Below, in pieces: positions 51,051-59,890 of a stretch of DNA of 64,000 bases. The position numbers and the translations under genes are program-made. Where the stretch lies: positions 46,807 to 110,806 of the forward strand of contig JBLFWM010000003.1 of the NCBI GenBank assembly GCA_047611265.1. The letters run 5' to 3'. The notes under the pieces are model-generated. The model saw only the letters and a list, made by a program, of their open reading frames with translations. It ran no database searches and was not told the DNA's origin. This DNA comes from GCA-2698665 sp047611265. Its GTDB lineage: Bacteria; Pseudomonadota; Gammaproteobacteria; GCA-002705445; GCA-002716945. Position 1 is the stretch's first letter. Each line of letters opens with the position of its first letter.

Positions 51051-51479
51051 GTGCGTGTGATAAATAATAACGAAACCTTGAAGGATGCTGGATTAAAGGT
51101 CACACACCCAAGAACTAAAATTCTAGATGTGCTTCAGTCAAATCCTGACATGCACCTTAGTGCAGACGAGATACATAATAAGCTAGTAGATCACAATGAG
51201 TCTATAGGTTTGGCAACTGTATACAGGGTACTCACTCAACTAGAAATTGCAGGATTAATCCAAAAAAATCAATTTAATGATAATCAGTCTAGTTATGAAA
51301 TTAAGAAACAACATCATGATCACTTAATCTGTACAAAATGTGGAAAGATTATAGAATTTATGAACGATGACTTAGAGACGCTTCAGGAAAAGATATCAGA
51401 TAAACATCAATTCCGTCTAGACAGCCATGTTATGACATTGTTTGGTGTTTGCAGAGATGGAAAATGCCAAAAAAAGTAG
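51051..51479 (+). CDS. fur: Ferric uptake regulator
   Basis: Iron-responsive repressor, 142 residues. An N-terminal winged helix (T-H-P-R-T-K-I-L, A-T-V-Y-R-V-L) is followed by the metal-binding dimerisation domain with H-H-D-H-L-I-C-T-K-C-G and the C-terminal C-R-D-G-K-C. Start GTG 51051 is chosen; GTG 51057 is two codons on. An extended -10 lies upstream. Four bases separate it from the converging nadK. Confidence 0.95.
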   Translation: MRVINNNETLKDAGLKVTHPRTKILDVLQSNPDMHLSADEIHNKLVDHNESIGLATVYRVLTQLEIAGLIQKNQFNDNQSSYEIKKQHHDHLICTKCGKIIEFMNDDLETLQEKISDKHQFRLDSHVMTLFGVCRDGKCQKK

Positions 51480-51483
51480 TCGT

Positions 51484-52374
51484 CTAAGACCTTCCGCCCC
51501 ATTTTAACTTTTGATTCAGTATTTTAAAATAATTATATTCTAATGGATGAGCTATCATAAGATACTTTTTGCTCTTTTTGATTTCTATGGTTTTAGGGTG
51601 CTGAATATTCAGATTATTTGACCCATCAAATGTTACAAGTGTGTTCTTTATTGATTTTTTATCAACTACTATTCTTATCTTGTCACTTGAGTTTATAATT
51701 ATAGGTCTGTGGCTATAAGTATGAGGTGAAATCGGAGTTACACAAATTACATTTGAATCTGGACTAACAATAGGACACCCATTTGACATCGAATATGCTG
51801 TGGAGCCTGTCGGAGTTGAAACAATGACACCGTCAGACCTTTGAACATTAACGAGAACATCATTAATAAAAATACTGGCTTGAATCATTTTTAGTAATCC
51901 ATAGTTATAGACAACAATATCGTTTAGAGATATGGATGAAACTTTTTTTTCATTGACATCAGTCACTTTAGAATCTATTTGCATTCGTTTATCAGTAATA
52001 TAATCACCATTCATGATTTCATATACTTTTTTCAGAATATCCTTTTTATCCACATCCACAAGGAATCCTATTTTCCCAAAATTTATACCTAAAATCGGCA
52101 AATGCAAAATATTTGCTACTTTTGAAGCAGAAAGAAATAATCCATCCCCACCAAATACTATGATAAGTTCATATGAGCTTGGTGAGATTTTTTTTCTAAT
52201 TGAGGATAACTTAAGATCTTCTCCAGTAGAGTTTAGTTTTATTTTGCCAACGTTCTGCAATAACAACTCATAACCAATTTTTTTTCTTTTTAGGAACTGA
52301 ATTAGTTTCTGAACATCTGTATTATTCTGATATTTTTCATGGGTAAACAGTAAAACTTTTTTGATTTTCTTCAT
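51484..52374 (-). CDS. nadK: NAD kinase
   Basis: Makes NADP from NAD and ATP. The 296 residues have the kinase motif V-F-G-G-D-G-L-F-L, G-I-N-F-G-K-I-G-F-L, T-P-T-G-S-T-A-Y-S-M-S-N-G-C-P and T-P-I-S-P-H-T-Y-S-H-R-P-I. The sequence AGGTAAAG before the ATG is a weak Shine-Dalgarno. It is divergent from pncC with a 78-base AT-rich gap, which must hold both promoters. Confidence 0.95.
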   Translation of the reverse strand: MKKIKKVLLFTHEKYQNNTDVQKLIQFLKRKKIGYELLLQNVGKIKLNSTGEDLKLSSIRKKISPSSYELIIVFGGDGLFLSASKVANILHLPILGINFGKIGFLVDVDKKDILKKVYEIMNGDYITDKRMQIDSKVTDVNEKKVSSISLNDIVVYNYGLLKMIQASIFINDVLVNVQRSDGVIVSTPTGSTAYSMSNGCPIVSPDSNVICVTPISPHTYSHRPIIINSSDKIRIVVDKKSIKNTLVTFDGSNNLNIQHPKTIEIKKSKKYLMIAHPLEYNYFKILNQKLKWGGRS

Positions 52375-52452
52375 TACAACTTTACCTAAATATAGCTATA
52401 TAAAAATATATTTGTTAACAAATATTATAGTTTAATTTATCATAGTATAAGC

Positions 52453-52938
52453 ATGAATAGTATCTTAGAGAAAGTAAAAGATTTAAAGAATATAGCATTA
52501 CTAAAAAATCAGCTAATTTCTACAGCAGAATCTTGCACGGGCGGTTTAATATCTAAATATTTAACTGACATAGCCGGATCATCAAGTTTTTTTGAATCCT
52601 CTGTGGTCACATATTCAAATGATTCAAAAATTTCATTGTTAAATGTCAACCCAAAGACTTTATCTATACATGGAGCTGTTTCAGAAGAAGTGGTGAAAGA
52701 AATGTCTCTGGGTTTGTTGAAAATAAGCACTGCGACTATCGCTATCTCTATTTCTGGAATAATGGGCCCAGACTCTGATAATACAAGTAAAAAAATTGGC
52801 TCTACATGGCTCTGTATTATGAGCAAGTCTAAAACTAAAACTTTTTTTTTGGAATTATCAAAAAGCAGGCAGGAAAACCGTGAAGAAGCAGCTAAAATTG
52901 CAATAATAAATTTATATGATTTCATTAACCAGCTTTAA
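52453..52938 (+). CDS. pncC: Nicotinamide-nucleotide amidase (CinA C-terminal type)
   Basis: Deamidates NMN to NaMN in pyridine nucleotide recycling. The 161 residues cover only the CinA C-terminal domain, with S-T-A-E-S-C-T-G-G-L-I, Y-S-N-D-S-K, H-G-A-V-S-E-E-V-V and S-I-S-G-I-M-G-P-D-S-D. Upstream of recA exactly as E. coli ygaD/pncC. NAD kinase sits across the divergent gap, a functional neighbour. Confidence 0.94.
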   Translation: MNSILEKVKDLKNIALLKNQLISTAESCTGGLISKYLTDIAGSSSFFESSVVTYSNDSKISLLNVNPKTLSIHGAVSEEVVKEMSLGLLKISTATIAISISGIMGPDSDNTSKKIGSTWLCIMSKSKTKTFFLELSKSRQENREEAAKIAIINLYDFINQL

Positions 52939-52987
52939 TTGCTACTATATACGCTAATACTTAAATTAATGAGGCATCACAAATTCT

Positions 52988-54043
52988 ATGGAAGATAATA
53001 AACAAAAAGCACTGCAGATTGCGCTTGGTCAGATTGAAAAAGACCACGGAAAGGAAGCTATAATGAAGCTCGGAGAAGGATCCGTTTATCCTGAAATAGA
53101 GGCAGTTTCGACTGGTTCATTAACCCTTGATGTAGCACTTGGAATAGGTGGCTTACCTAAAGGTAGAGTTGTGGAGATTTATGGTCCAGAATCATCTGGA
53201 AAGACAACAATGACCCTCCAAGTAATTGCTGAGACTCAAAAAAATGGCGGAACAGCTGCTTTTATAGATGCTGAGCATGCTTTAGACCCTAAATATGCAG
53301 CGAACTTAGGTGTCAATATAGATGATTTGCTTTTGTCGCAACCAGACTCAGGAGAACAGGCATTGGAAATCACAGACACGTTAGTTAGATCTGGCGCAGT
53401 GAGTACCATAGTTATAGATTCTGTTGCAGCTTTAACGCCAAAAGCAGAAATTGAGGGAGACATGGGTGCTTCCCACATGGGTTTACAAGCAAGATTAATG
53501 TCGCAGGCATTAAGAAAGCTTTCTGCTAATATTAAAAAATCTAATACTCTTGTGATATTCATTAATCAGATCAGAATGAAAATTGGTGTCATGTTTGGTA
53601 GCCCTGAAACAACTACAGGCGGTAATGCACTTAAATTTTACTCATCAGTTAGATTGGATATTCGTAGAATTGGAGCTATAAAGAAAGGAGATGAAATTGT
53701 TGGTAATGAAACAAGGGTCAAGATAGTAAAAAATAAAGTAGCACCTCCATTTAGAATTGCTGAATTCGATATATTGTATGGAGAAGGAGTTTCCAAAGAG
53801 TCTGAGCTTATAGATTTGGGGGTTAAATATGACCTTGTTGAAAAAGCTGGTGCTTGGTATAGTTATGGCAAGGATAGAATAGGCCAAGGTAAAGATAATT
53901 CAAGAATATTTTTAAAAGATAATCCTGAAATTGCTATGGAACTTGAAACTAAAATCAGAGATATTATATCGGCTGATACAAAAGATCCTGTTGCTGATAA
54001 AAAAGCTAAATCTAAAGCTAAAAGTGATGAGCAACCAAACTGA
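52988..54043 (+). CDS. recA: Recombinase RecA
   Basis: DNA-dependent ATPase of homologous recombination. The 351 residues carry Walker A G-P-E-S-S-G-K-T-T, I-D-A-E-H-A-L-D, V-I-D-S-V-A-A-L, L2 loop I-N-Q-I-R-M-K-I-G-V-M-F-G, and a Lys-rich C-terminus. The 49-base gap from pncC has no CTG-N10-CAG sequence, so no canonical gammaproteobacterial SOS box is seen. A GAGG at 52971-52974 is too far (13 bases) to be a good Shine-Dalgarno. Overlaps recX by 17 bases. Confidence 0.97.
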   Translation: MEDNKQKALQIALGQIEKDHGKEAIMKLGEGSVYPEIEAVSTGSLTLDVALGIGGLPKGRVVEIYGPESSGKTTMTLQVIAETQKNGGTAAFIDAEHALDPKYAANLGVNIDDLLLSQPDSGEQALEITDTLVRSGAVSTIVIDSVAALTPKAEIEGDMGASHMGLQARLMSQALRKLSANIKKSNTLVIFINQIRMKIGVMFGSPETTTGGNALKFYSSVRLDIRRIGAIKKGDEIVGNETRVKIVKNKVAPPFRIAEFDILYGEGVSKESELIDLGVKYDLVEKAGAWYSYGKDRIGQGKDNSRIFLKDNPEIAMELETKIRDIISADTKDPVADKKAKSKAKSDEQPN

Positions 54044-54485
54044 TGATATAAAAAACTCAATATCACGGTACCTCAGTATGAGAGAGCACTCAAGAAAAGA
54101 GTTGATTGATAAACTGTCAAGAAAAGATTTTGATATGGATTCAATCTTGAAATGTGTAGATGAATTTTCGATGAAAGACCTTCAGTCGGATGATAGATAT
54201 ACAGAATCATATGTTAGATCTAAGTACAATGACCATAAAGGGCCAAATTTTATTTCCGCCTCTCTCAGATCTAAAGGAATTGATGCTAACACTGTTGATA
54301 AAGCATTATCTTTTTATGACTATAAAGATTGGGAGAAAACAGCTATAGCTGCTCTTGAAAAAAAGACTATTTACAGAAATATTGAACCTGTAAAATGCAA
54401 GATGAAGCAAAAAATGTTTTTATCTGGCAGAGGATTTTCATATAAGACTATAGAGTATGCGTTAAATGAGTATTGGAAAAAATGA
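54027..54485 (+). CDS. recX: Regulatory protein RecX
   Basis: Modulator of RecA filaments. The 152-residue helical repeat protein shows S-I-S-R-Y-L-S-M-R-E-H-S-R-K-E-L near the start, and D-D-R-Y-T-E-S-Y-V-R-S-K and K-G-P-N-F-I in the middle. An upstream in-frame start (53931) lies deep in recA and is rejected; ATG 54027 gives the usual N-terminus. ATGA overlap with alaS. Confidence 0.92.
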   Translation: MSNQTDDIKNSISRYLSMREHSRKELIDKLSRKDFDMDSILKCVDEFSMKDLQSDDRYTESYVRSKYNDHKGPNFISASLRSKGIDANTVDKALSFYDYKDWEKTAIAALEKKTIYRNIEPVKCKMKQKMFLSGRGFSYKTIEYALNEYWKK

Positions 54486-57046
54486 ATATTAGAGATTTAT
54501 ATGTCAATTATTTTGTAAAAAATAGTCACGAATTAATTGAGTCTAGTTCTTTGGTGCCAGCTTCAGATAAAACACTGTTATTTACAAATTCAGGAATGGT
54601 CCAATTCAAAGATATATTTTTAGGCATTCAAAAACCAAAGCATACTAGAGTTGTCTCTTGTCAAAAATGCGTTAGAGCCGGCGGAAAGCACAATGATCTT
54701 GAAAACATTGGCTACACTAATCGCCATCATTCATTTTTTGAAATGCTAGGAAATTTTAGCTTTGGTGATTATTTTAAAGAAGAAGCGATTTTTTTCGCAT
54801 GGGATTTTTTAACAAAAGAACTTGGCTTGGATAAAAATAGACTTTACGTATCTGTTCATAAAGATGATAAAGAAGCTTCAAAAATTTGGATAGATAAAAT
54901 TAAGTTAGATGCTGATAAATTGTGGTATCTAGATGATGTTGATAATTTTTGGCAAATGGGTCCAACAGGACCTTGCGGCCCATGTTCTGAAATCTATTAT
55001 GATCTAGGTGACAACTTACAAGGAAGTATTCCGACAAAAGGTGATACCGGGGATAGATATATTGAAATTTGGAATCTTGTTTTCACACAATATAATCGAG
55101 ATATAAATGGTGTACTAAATGATTTACCAAAAAAATGTGTCGATACTGGAATGGGATTGGAAAGAATACACGCTGTTGTAGAAGGTAAAACTGATAATTT
55201 TAAAACATCATTGTTTTCTGACTTAGAAAAATATCTTGATAAATCATTAAATAGTAAAAATATTAATTATACGATAAAAAAAATTATAATGGATCACTGC
55301 AGGTCATCATGTTTTTTAATTGCTGATGGAGTTATCCCAAGCAACGAGGGTAGAGGCTATGTATTACGCAGAATTATAAGGCGTGCAACCAGATTTCTTT
55401 ATAATGCTGGAATACAGGAACCTTTTATCTACTCATGTGCTGATATTTTAAAAGATACAATGGGCGGCACATATAATGGATTAATAAATAAATCTGAGTT
55501 AATAAAAGAAACGCTTAAGATTGAAGAAAATAATTATCTGAACACACTCAGCAAAGGTCTTGAGCTCATTAATAAACTAACCAAGAGTCGCAATGAACTG
55601 AGCGGAGAAAATATATTTAAACTATATGATACGTATGGATTCCCTTCTGAAATAATTCAAGAAATTGCGGTTGAAAAAAACTTAAAGCTTGATCTAGATA
55701 CATTTAATGATTTAATGAAATCTCAAAAAAAGCAAAGTAGGAAGTTTAGTAAATTTGATTTATCAGACACTTCTTTTATAGACTCAAACAAGAATACTAT
55801 TTTTTCTGGATATGTAGATCATGAATTATCGTCTAAAGTTATCGGCATGTATCATAATAAGAAAAAAATTAAAAATTTTGATGAACTAAACACAGAGTTG
55901 TTAGTTGTAGTTGAAAGCACGCCATTTTACCCAGAAGGTGGAGGACAAATATCTGATATTGGTAAGATAGAAAATGACTCGTGTAGTTTATTGGTTACCA
56001 ATGTACAAAAGATAAATAATGTAATAGTTCACCAGGTTACTATTGAGTCAGGATCTATTTCCATAGGTGATGATATATTTTTAAAAATTAATACAAAAAG
56101 AAGAGAGAAGATAGCTGCTAATCATTCATCAACACATCTTTTAAATCAAGCTCTCAGAGATGTCTTGGGAGAGCATGTTGAGCAAAAAGGTTCCTTGGTT
56201 ACTGACAAATATTTAAGATTTGATTTTTCACATAATAAGACTCTTACCTTAGAAGAAATTAGGAAAATTGAAACTATAATTTCATTTGAAATTGATTCTG
56301 ATAGAGACACTCGTCAAAAAATTAGTTCATATAAAGATGCGCTAAAAAGTGGAGCATTAGCATTCTTTGATGAAAAATATTCAGACGATGTTAGAGTTGT
56401 TAATATTGGAACTAAGTCGATGGAATTATGCGGAGGGACGCATGTCTCGAAAACATCGTCTATACGACTATTTAAAATTTTAAGTGAATCTAGTGTGTCT
56501 ACTGGTATTAGACGAATTGAGGCTATTACGGGTGAAGAAGCTTACCATTCATATCAGACGCTATATGATAAAACAAAAGAGATTTCAAAATTTCTTAACG
56601 TTAAGCCTACTGACTTGCATAAAAAAATTATTGATATGAAGGAAAGTGAAAGTTTAAAACTGACTCAGTTTAATGAGTTAAGTAAAAAGCTTGCTAAGTT
56701 ATATTTAAAAAATCTTGATTCGTCCGAGCTAAATGACTCGAAGACAAGATTATATCTTGCTGATTGTTCAGATATTGAAATTAATCAAATTAAAATAGTA
56801 TCTGATTTAATTAAAAACCAGTATGAAAATTCCATCTCAGTTTTGCTTAAAAAAGATCAGGAAGTAATTAATTGTTATGTAGGTGTTTCCAAGCAATGCA
56901 AACATAGATATAATGCAAAAAAAATAATAGAAGAATTGAATGTAAAATTCTCTTCCAAAGGTGGGGGAAGTCCAACTTTTGGGTCTTCTGTAATTTTAGA
57001 TCAGGATATGAGTATTATTCTAGATCATATAAGCAAAGCTCTGTAG
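54482..57046 (+). CDS. alaS: Alanyl-tRNA synthetase
   Basis: Charges tRNA-Ala. The 854 residues (E. coli 876) show the class II motifs E-S-S-S-L-V-P, R-V-V-S-C-Q-K-C-V-R and W-Q-M-G-P-T-G-P-C-G-P, then G-M-G-L-E-R; the editing domain has H-S-S-T-H-L-L and C-G-G-T-H-V, and the C-terminal G-G-G-S-P end. ATG 54482 forms an ATGA overlap with recX; ATG 54473 would add three residues. The recA-recX-alaS order is conserved. Confidence 0.97.
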   Translation: MNIRDLYVNYFVKNSHELIESSSLVPASDKTLLFTNSGMVQFKDIFLGIQKPKHTRVVSCQKCVRAGGKHNDLENIGYTNRHHSFFEMLGNFSFGDYFKEEAIFFAWDFLTKELGLDKNRLYVSVHKDDKEASKIWIDKIKLDADKLWYLDDVDNFWQMGPTGPCGPCSEIYYDLGDNLQGSIPTKGDTGDRYIEIWNLVFTQYNRDINGVLNDLPKKCVDTGMGLERIHAVVEGKTDNFKTSLFSDLEKYLDKSLNSKNINYTIKKIIMDHCRSSCFLIADGVIPSNEGRGYVLRRIIRRATRFLYNAGIQEPFIYSCADILKDTMGGTYNGLINKSELIKETLKIEENNYLNTLSKGLELINKLTKSRNELSGENIFKLYDTYGFPSEIIQEIAVEKNLKLDLDTFNDLMKSQKKQSRKFSKFDLSDTSFIDSNKNTIFSGYVDHELSSKVIGMYHNKKKIKNFDELNTELLVVVESTPFYPEGGGQISDIGKIENDSCSLLVTNVQKINNVIVHQVTIESGSISIGDDIFLKINTKRREKIAANHSSTHLLNQALRDVLGEHVEQKGSLVTDKYLRFDFSHNKTLTLEEIRKIETIISFEIDSDRDTRQKISSYKDALKSGALAFFDEKYSDDVRVVNIGTKSMELCGGTHVSKTSSIRLFKILSESSVSTGIRRIEAITGEEAYHSYQTLYDKTKEISKFLNVKPTDLHKKIIDMKESESLKLTQFNELSKKLAKLYLKNLDSSELNDSKTRLYLADCSDIEINQIKIVSDLIKNQYENSISVLLKKDQEVINCYVGVSKQCKHRYNAKKIIEELNVKFSSKGGGSPTFGSSVILDQDMSIILDHISKAL

Positions 57047-57059
57047 GTTATAAGTACAA

Positions 57060-58277
57060 ATGGCAATTATCGTTAAAAAATTTGGTGGTTCATCTGTATC
57101 CACTATCCCTAAGCTTAAAAATATTGCTAAACAAATATTGATAGAAAAGAATTCTAAAAATAATATACTTATTGTTCTGTCTGCAATGGGCGATACAACT
57201 GATAAATTGGTGGCCATGTCTAATAAGGCCTCTAAATCGCCGAACCCAAAAGATTACGATATGTTACTTTCTACAGGTGAACAAATAAGTGTTTCCTTAC
57301 TATCAATGATTCTTAATGATCTCGGTGTTGAGGCAACGTCTTTAACTGGCTGGCAAGCTGGTATACGTACTGATTCAGCTAATATGGCGGCTCGTATATC
57401 AAATATTGATACGAAAAGAATTAAATTAGAATTTTCTAAATCTAGGATAGTAGTTGTCGCAGGTTTTCAGGGGATTGATTCCCAGAAAAATATTACTACT
57501 CTTGGGAGAGGAGGTTCGGATACAACAGCAGTAGCCCTCGCAGCTGCTTTAAAAGCAAAAGAATGTCAGATTTTTACTGATGTAGATGGTGTATACACAA
57601 CTGATCCTAGAATATGTTCTAAAGCGCGTAAGCTGGAAGTTTTGACCTATGAAGAGATGCTCGAAATGTCTGGATTAGGTTCAAAGGTGTTACAATTAAG
57701 GTCGGTTGAATTCGCTAGCAAATACAATGTTCCATTGAGAGTGTTGCATGCCCATCAAGAAGGCTCGGGTACTTTAATTAAAAAAGAGGAGAAAAAAATG
57801 GAAGGTGCGCTTATATCAGGAATTGCTTTTACTAAAGACGAGGCAGAGGTCATGATCAAAGGAGTAAAAGACGAACCTGGGGTAGCCGCAAAGATCTTGG
57901 GACCAATAGGCGAGGCAAACATTGAAATAGACATGATTGTACAGAATGTTGGATCTAATGGGCTTGCTGATTTCACATTTACTGTTAGTAGAAACACTCT
58001 AAAAAAAGCATTACAAGTTATTGATAAGAAAAAGAAAATAATGATGTATGAAAGCGTTTCATCAAAAAGTAATATCGTGAAAGTCTCACTGGTAGGTGTT
58101 GGAATGAGATCTCATGCTGGTATTGCAAGCAAAATGTTTAAATGTTTGGCAAAGAATAAAGTTAACATTAGAATGATATCTACTTCTGAAATTAAGATTT
58201 CAGTTGTAATTGACCAAAAAAACCTAGAATTAGCAGTTCAAGCGTTACATAATGAATTTAAGTTAGAAAAAAAATAA
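57060..58277 (+). CDS. lysC: Aspartate kinase
   Basis: Phosphorylates aspartate, first step to lysine, threonine and methionine. The 405 residues have V-K-K-F-G-G-S-S-V, S-T-G-E-Q-I-S, G-R-G-G-S-D-T-T-A-V-A, F-T-D-V-D-G-V-Y-T-T-D-P-R, and two C-terminal ACT domains (from about 265), implying feedback control by lysine/threonine. A methionine with a GAGG-like site (AAAGAGG, about 57783-57788) precedes codon 247, raising the possibility of a separate beta subunit starting at ATG 57798, as in other lysC genes; not shown. Follows alaS by 13 bases. Confidence 0.95.
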   Translation: MAIIVKKFGGSSVSTIPKLKNIAKQILIEKNSKNNILIVLSAMGDTTDKLVAMSNKASKSPNPKDYDMLLSTGEQISVSLLSMILNDLGVEATSLTGWQAGIRTDSANMAARISNIDTKRIKLEFSKSRIVVVAGFQGIDSQKNITTLGRGGSDTTAVALAAALKAKECQIFTDVDGVYTTDPRICSKARKLEVLTYEEMLEMSGLGSKVLQLRSVEFASKYNVPLRVLHAHQEGSGTLIKKEEKKMEGALISGIAFTKDEAEVMIKGVKDEPGVAAKILGPIGEANIEIDMIVQNVGSNGLADFTFTVSRNTLKKALQVIDKKKKIMMYESVSSKSNIVKVSLVGVGMRSHAGIASKMFKCLAKNKVNIRMISTSEIKISVVIDQKNLELAVQALHNEFKLEKK

Positions 58278-58305
58278 AAAATAGAATCCTAACTTAAATA
58301 AAAAT

Positions 58306-58314
58306 GGAGGGGGA
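58306..58314 (+). promoter_or_regulatory. csrA: G-rich Shine-Dalgarno of csrA with two GGA triplets
   Basis: GGAGGGGGA immediately before the csrA start. GGAGG lies 9 bases from ATG 58320, which supports that start. Since CsrA binds GGA motifs at ribosome sites, this may be its own operator; inferred from the family, not shown. Confidence 0.5.
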
Positions 58315-58319
58315 TGTCC

Positions 58320-58514
58320 ATGCTAATACTTACTCGTAGAGTCGGAGAGGCTTTGATGGTTGGTGACGAGACTAAAATCGTCGTACTGGGTGTAAAAGGA
58401 AGCCAAATAAGACTTGGAATCAATGCACCAAAAGATATAGTAGTTCACAGGGAAGAAATATATGACAAAATTCATTCAAAAAATGGTTCTGTCGATATTG
58501 AGTCTGAAAAATAA
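58320..58514 (+). CDS. csrA: Carbon storage regulator CsrA
   Basis: RNA-binding translational regulator, 64 residues, with the complete family core M-L-I-L-T-R-R-V-G-E-A-L, V-L-G-V-K-G-S-Q-I-R-L-G-I-N-A-P and V-H-R-E-E-I. ATG 58320 gives the canonical N-terminus; ATG 58314, two codons earlier, touches the G-rich Shine-Dalgarno and is less likely. The leader contains GGAGGGGGA with two GGA triplets, the core CsrA-binding sequence, so translational self-control is plausible. alaS-lysC-csrA-tRNA-Ser order is as in many gammaproteobacteria. Confidence 0.96.
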   Translation: MLILTRRVGEALMVGDETKIVVLGVKGSQIRLGINAPKDIVVHREEIYDKIHSKNGSVDIESEK

Positions 58515-58539
58515 CACTAAATAGTTAGTAAGTATTTTA

Positions 58540-58628
58540 GGAGAAGTGGCTGAGTGGCTGAAAGCGGCACCCTGCTAAGGTGTTATAGGGTTTATACTCT
58601 ATCGAGGGTTCGAATCCCTCCTTCTCCA
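58540..58628 (+). tRNA. tRNA-Ser (GCT)
   Basis: An 89-base class II tRNA with a long variable arm. The 7-bp acceptor stem GGAGAAG/CTTCTCC is perfect, the anticodon GCT is at 58574-58576 in loop CTGCTAA, and the T-arm is GAGGG-TTCGAAT-CCCTC. It reads AGC/AGU. The discriminator base is A (58628) and CCA is not encoded. It lies 25 bases after csrA, the position of tRNA-Ser genes in E. coli. Confidence 0.97.
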
Positions 58629-58632
58629 ATTA

Positions 58633-59838
58633 TTAAATCAAATCTTTATATTTTTTTGCCATCACAGACGGAGAAAAAAGACTCTTTGCTCTGAGTTTCC
58701 CATTTACGCCCACTTGCTCTCTTACCCCTTTGTTATTAAGAAGGTATATGATATTTTTAGCAAATAATTCATAATTATCTGCAGGACTATATAGGCCTGT
58801 GACTCCGTTTATCCCCAAAGTTTCGGGCAGACCTCCTGTGTTAGTAGATATCACCGGTATGTTGTTCAGCATCCCTTCTACAGCAGTCAAACCAAACGAC
58901 TCAAAACCCTGGCTTGGTATTAATAGTATATCCGCACCTTTGATCATCTGGGGAGCATTGTCGATGAAACCCGTAAGATGAATATTTTTATTTAGAGTAT
59001 ATTTCTCTATTAATTGATTTATTCTTGATATTTCAGATTTGGAGCCAGACCCTATTATGGCAAGATGAACATTGACGTGTTTTTGATATACGTAGGACAT
59101 AGCTTTGAGTAAAAACTCATGCCCCTTTCTTTCTTCATAAGTTCCAATCATTACCATTAGCTTGGAATTTTTACTTATGCCAATAGTATCTCTTAAATTA
59201 CTTGTAACAATATTATTTGATTCGATACTTAAGCCATTGTAAATATAGGATATTTTATTGCTGGATTTAAATTTATCCCTAATTCTTAAGCTATCAGCGC
59301 AGGATTTAGATACGCTTATTATATTCTTACATGAATCTTTCAGTTGCCCGTCAATAAATGATTCATAAAAAGAGAATATCTTCCTATTTTTGATCGCATA
59401 GTTATGCACGTTATGTATTGACCTAGGTTTCCCTATAGATCTCCAGGCAATATTAGCCAACCTACAAGTTTCTCCACCAGGGTAAGAGCCATTCACTGAT
59501 ATTAGTTGGTCACCATCATGTTTAGATAATAGATTTTTAATTTGTACATATTGGATTGGGGCAAGAAGTACACGTAATAATTGCCTTAAAATCCTTTGAA
59601 ATAGTTTAGGAAGCTTGGATATGAGCTTGGTTGCTATTGACCAATTTAATTTTATCGAATGTTTAATTAACTGAGTATTTTTTGGGAGCAACCCTTCTAG
59701 ATAAGTTAGTCCCGGATGATTCTTATTACATATAACTATAAAGGTATCATTTTTTTCTGGCCAATTATTTATGAGCGACCCAATAAAGGTGTCCATTCCT
59801 CCGCCTCTATTATTTTCAGTAAAGATTATGATTTTCAT
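58633..59838 (-). CDS. Glycosyltransferase family 4 (GT-B) protein
   Basis: Cytoplasmic sugar transferase of unknown acceptor, 401 residues. The N-terminal domain starts E-N-N-R-G-G-G-M-D-T-F; the C-terminal GT1 domain (about 205-400) has V-M-I-G-T-Y-E-E-R-K-G-H-E and the E-x7-E type motif in F-E-S-F-G-L-T-A-V-E-G, then S-T-N-T-G-G-L-P-E. Probably involved in LPS or capsule sugars. It stands alone between tRNA-Ser (4 bases from its stop) and rmuC (divergent, 52-base gap), a likely accessory insertion at a tRNA gene. Confidence 0.88.
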   Translation of the reverse strand: MKIIIFTENNRGGGMDTFIGSLINNWPEKNDTFIVICNKNHPGLTYLEGLLPKNTQLIKHSIKLNWSIATKLISKLPKLFQRILRQLLRVLLAPIQYVQIKNLLSKHDGDQLISVNGSYPGGETCRLANIAWRSIGKPRSIHNVHNYAIKNRKIFSFYESFIDGQLKDSCKNIISVSKSCADSLRIRDKFKSSNKISYIYNGLSIESNNIVTSNLRDTIGISKNSKLMVMIGTYEERKGHEFLLKAMSYVYQKHVNVHLAIIGSGSKSEISRINQLIEKYTLNKNIHLTGFIDNAPQMIKGADILLIPSQGFESFGLTAVEGMLNNIPVISTNTGGLPETLGINGVTGLYSPADNYELFAKNIIYLLNNKGVREQVGVNGKLRAKSLFSPSVMAKKYKDLI

Positions 59839-59890
59839 TTATAAGGCTAGTTTATCTCATGTTATTATAAACTTTAACGTAAAAAGTCCT

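Noticed and set aside
52509..52925. 138-codon minus-strand frame opposite pncC
   Set aside because: pncC has full family motifs and conserved synteny; the antisense frame shows no motif or Shine-Dalgarno.
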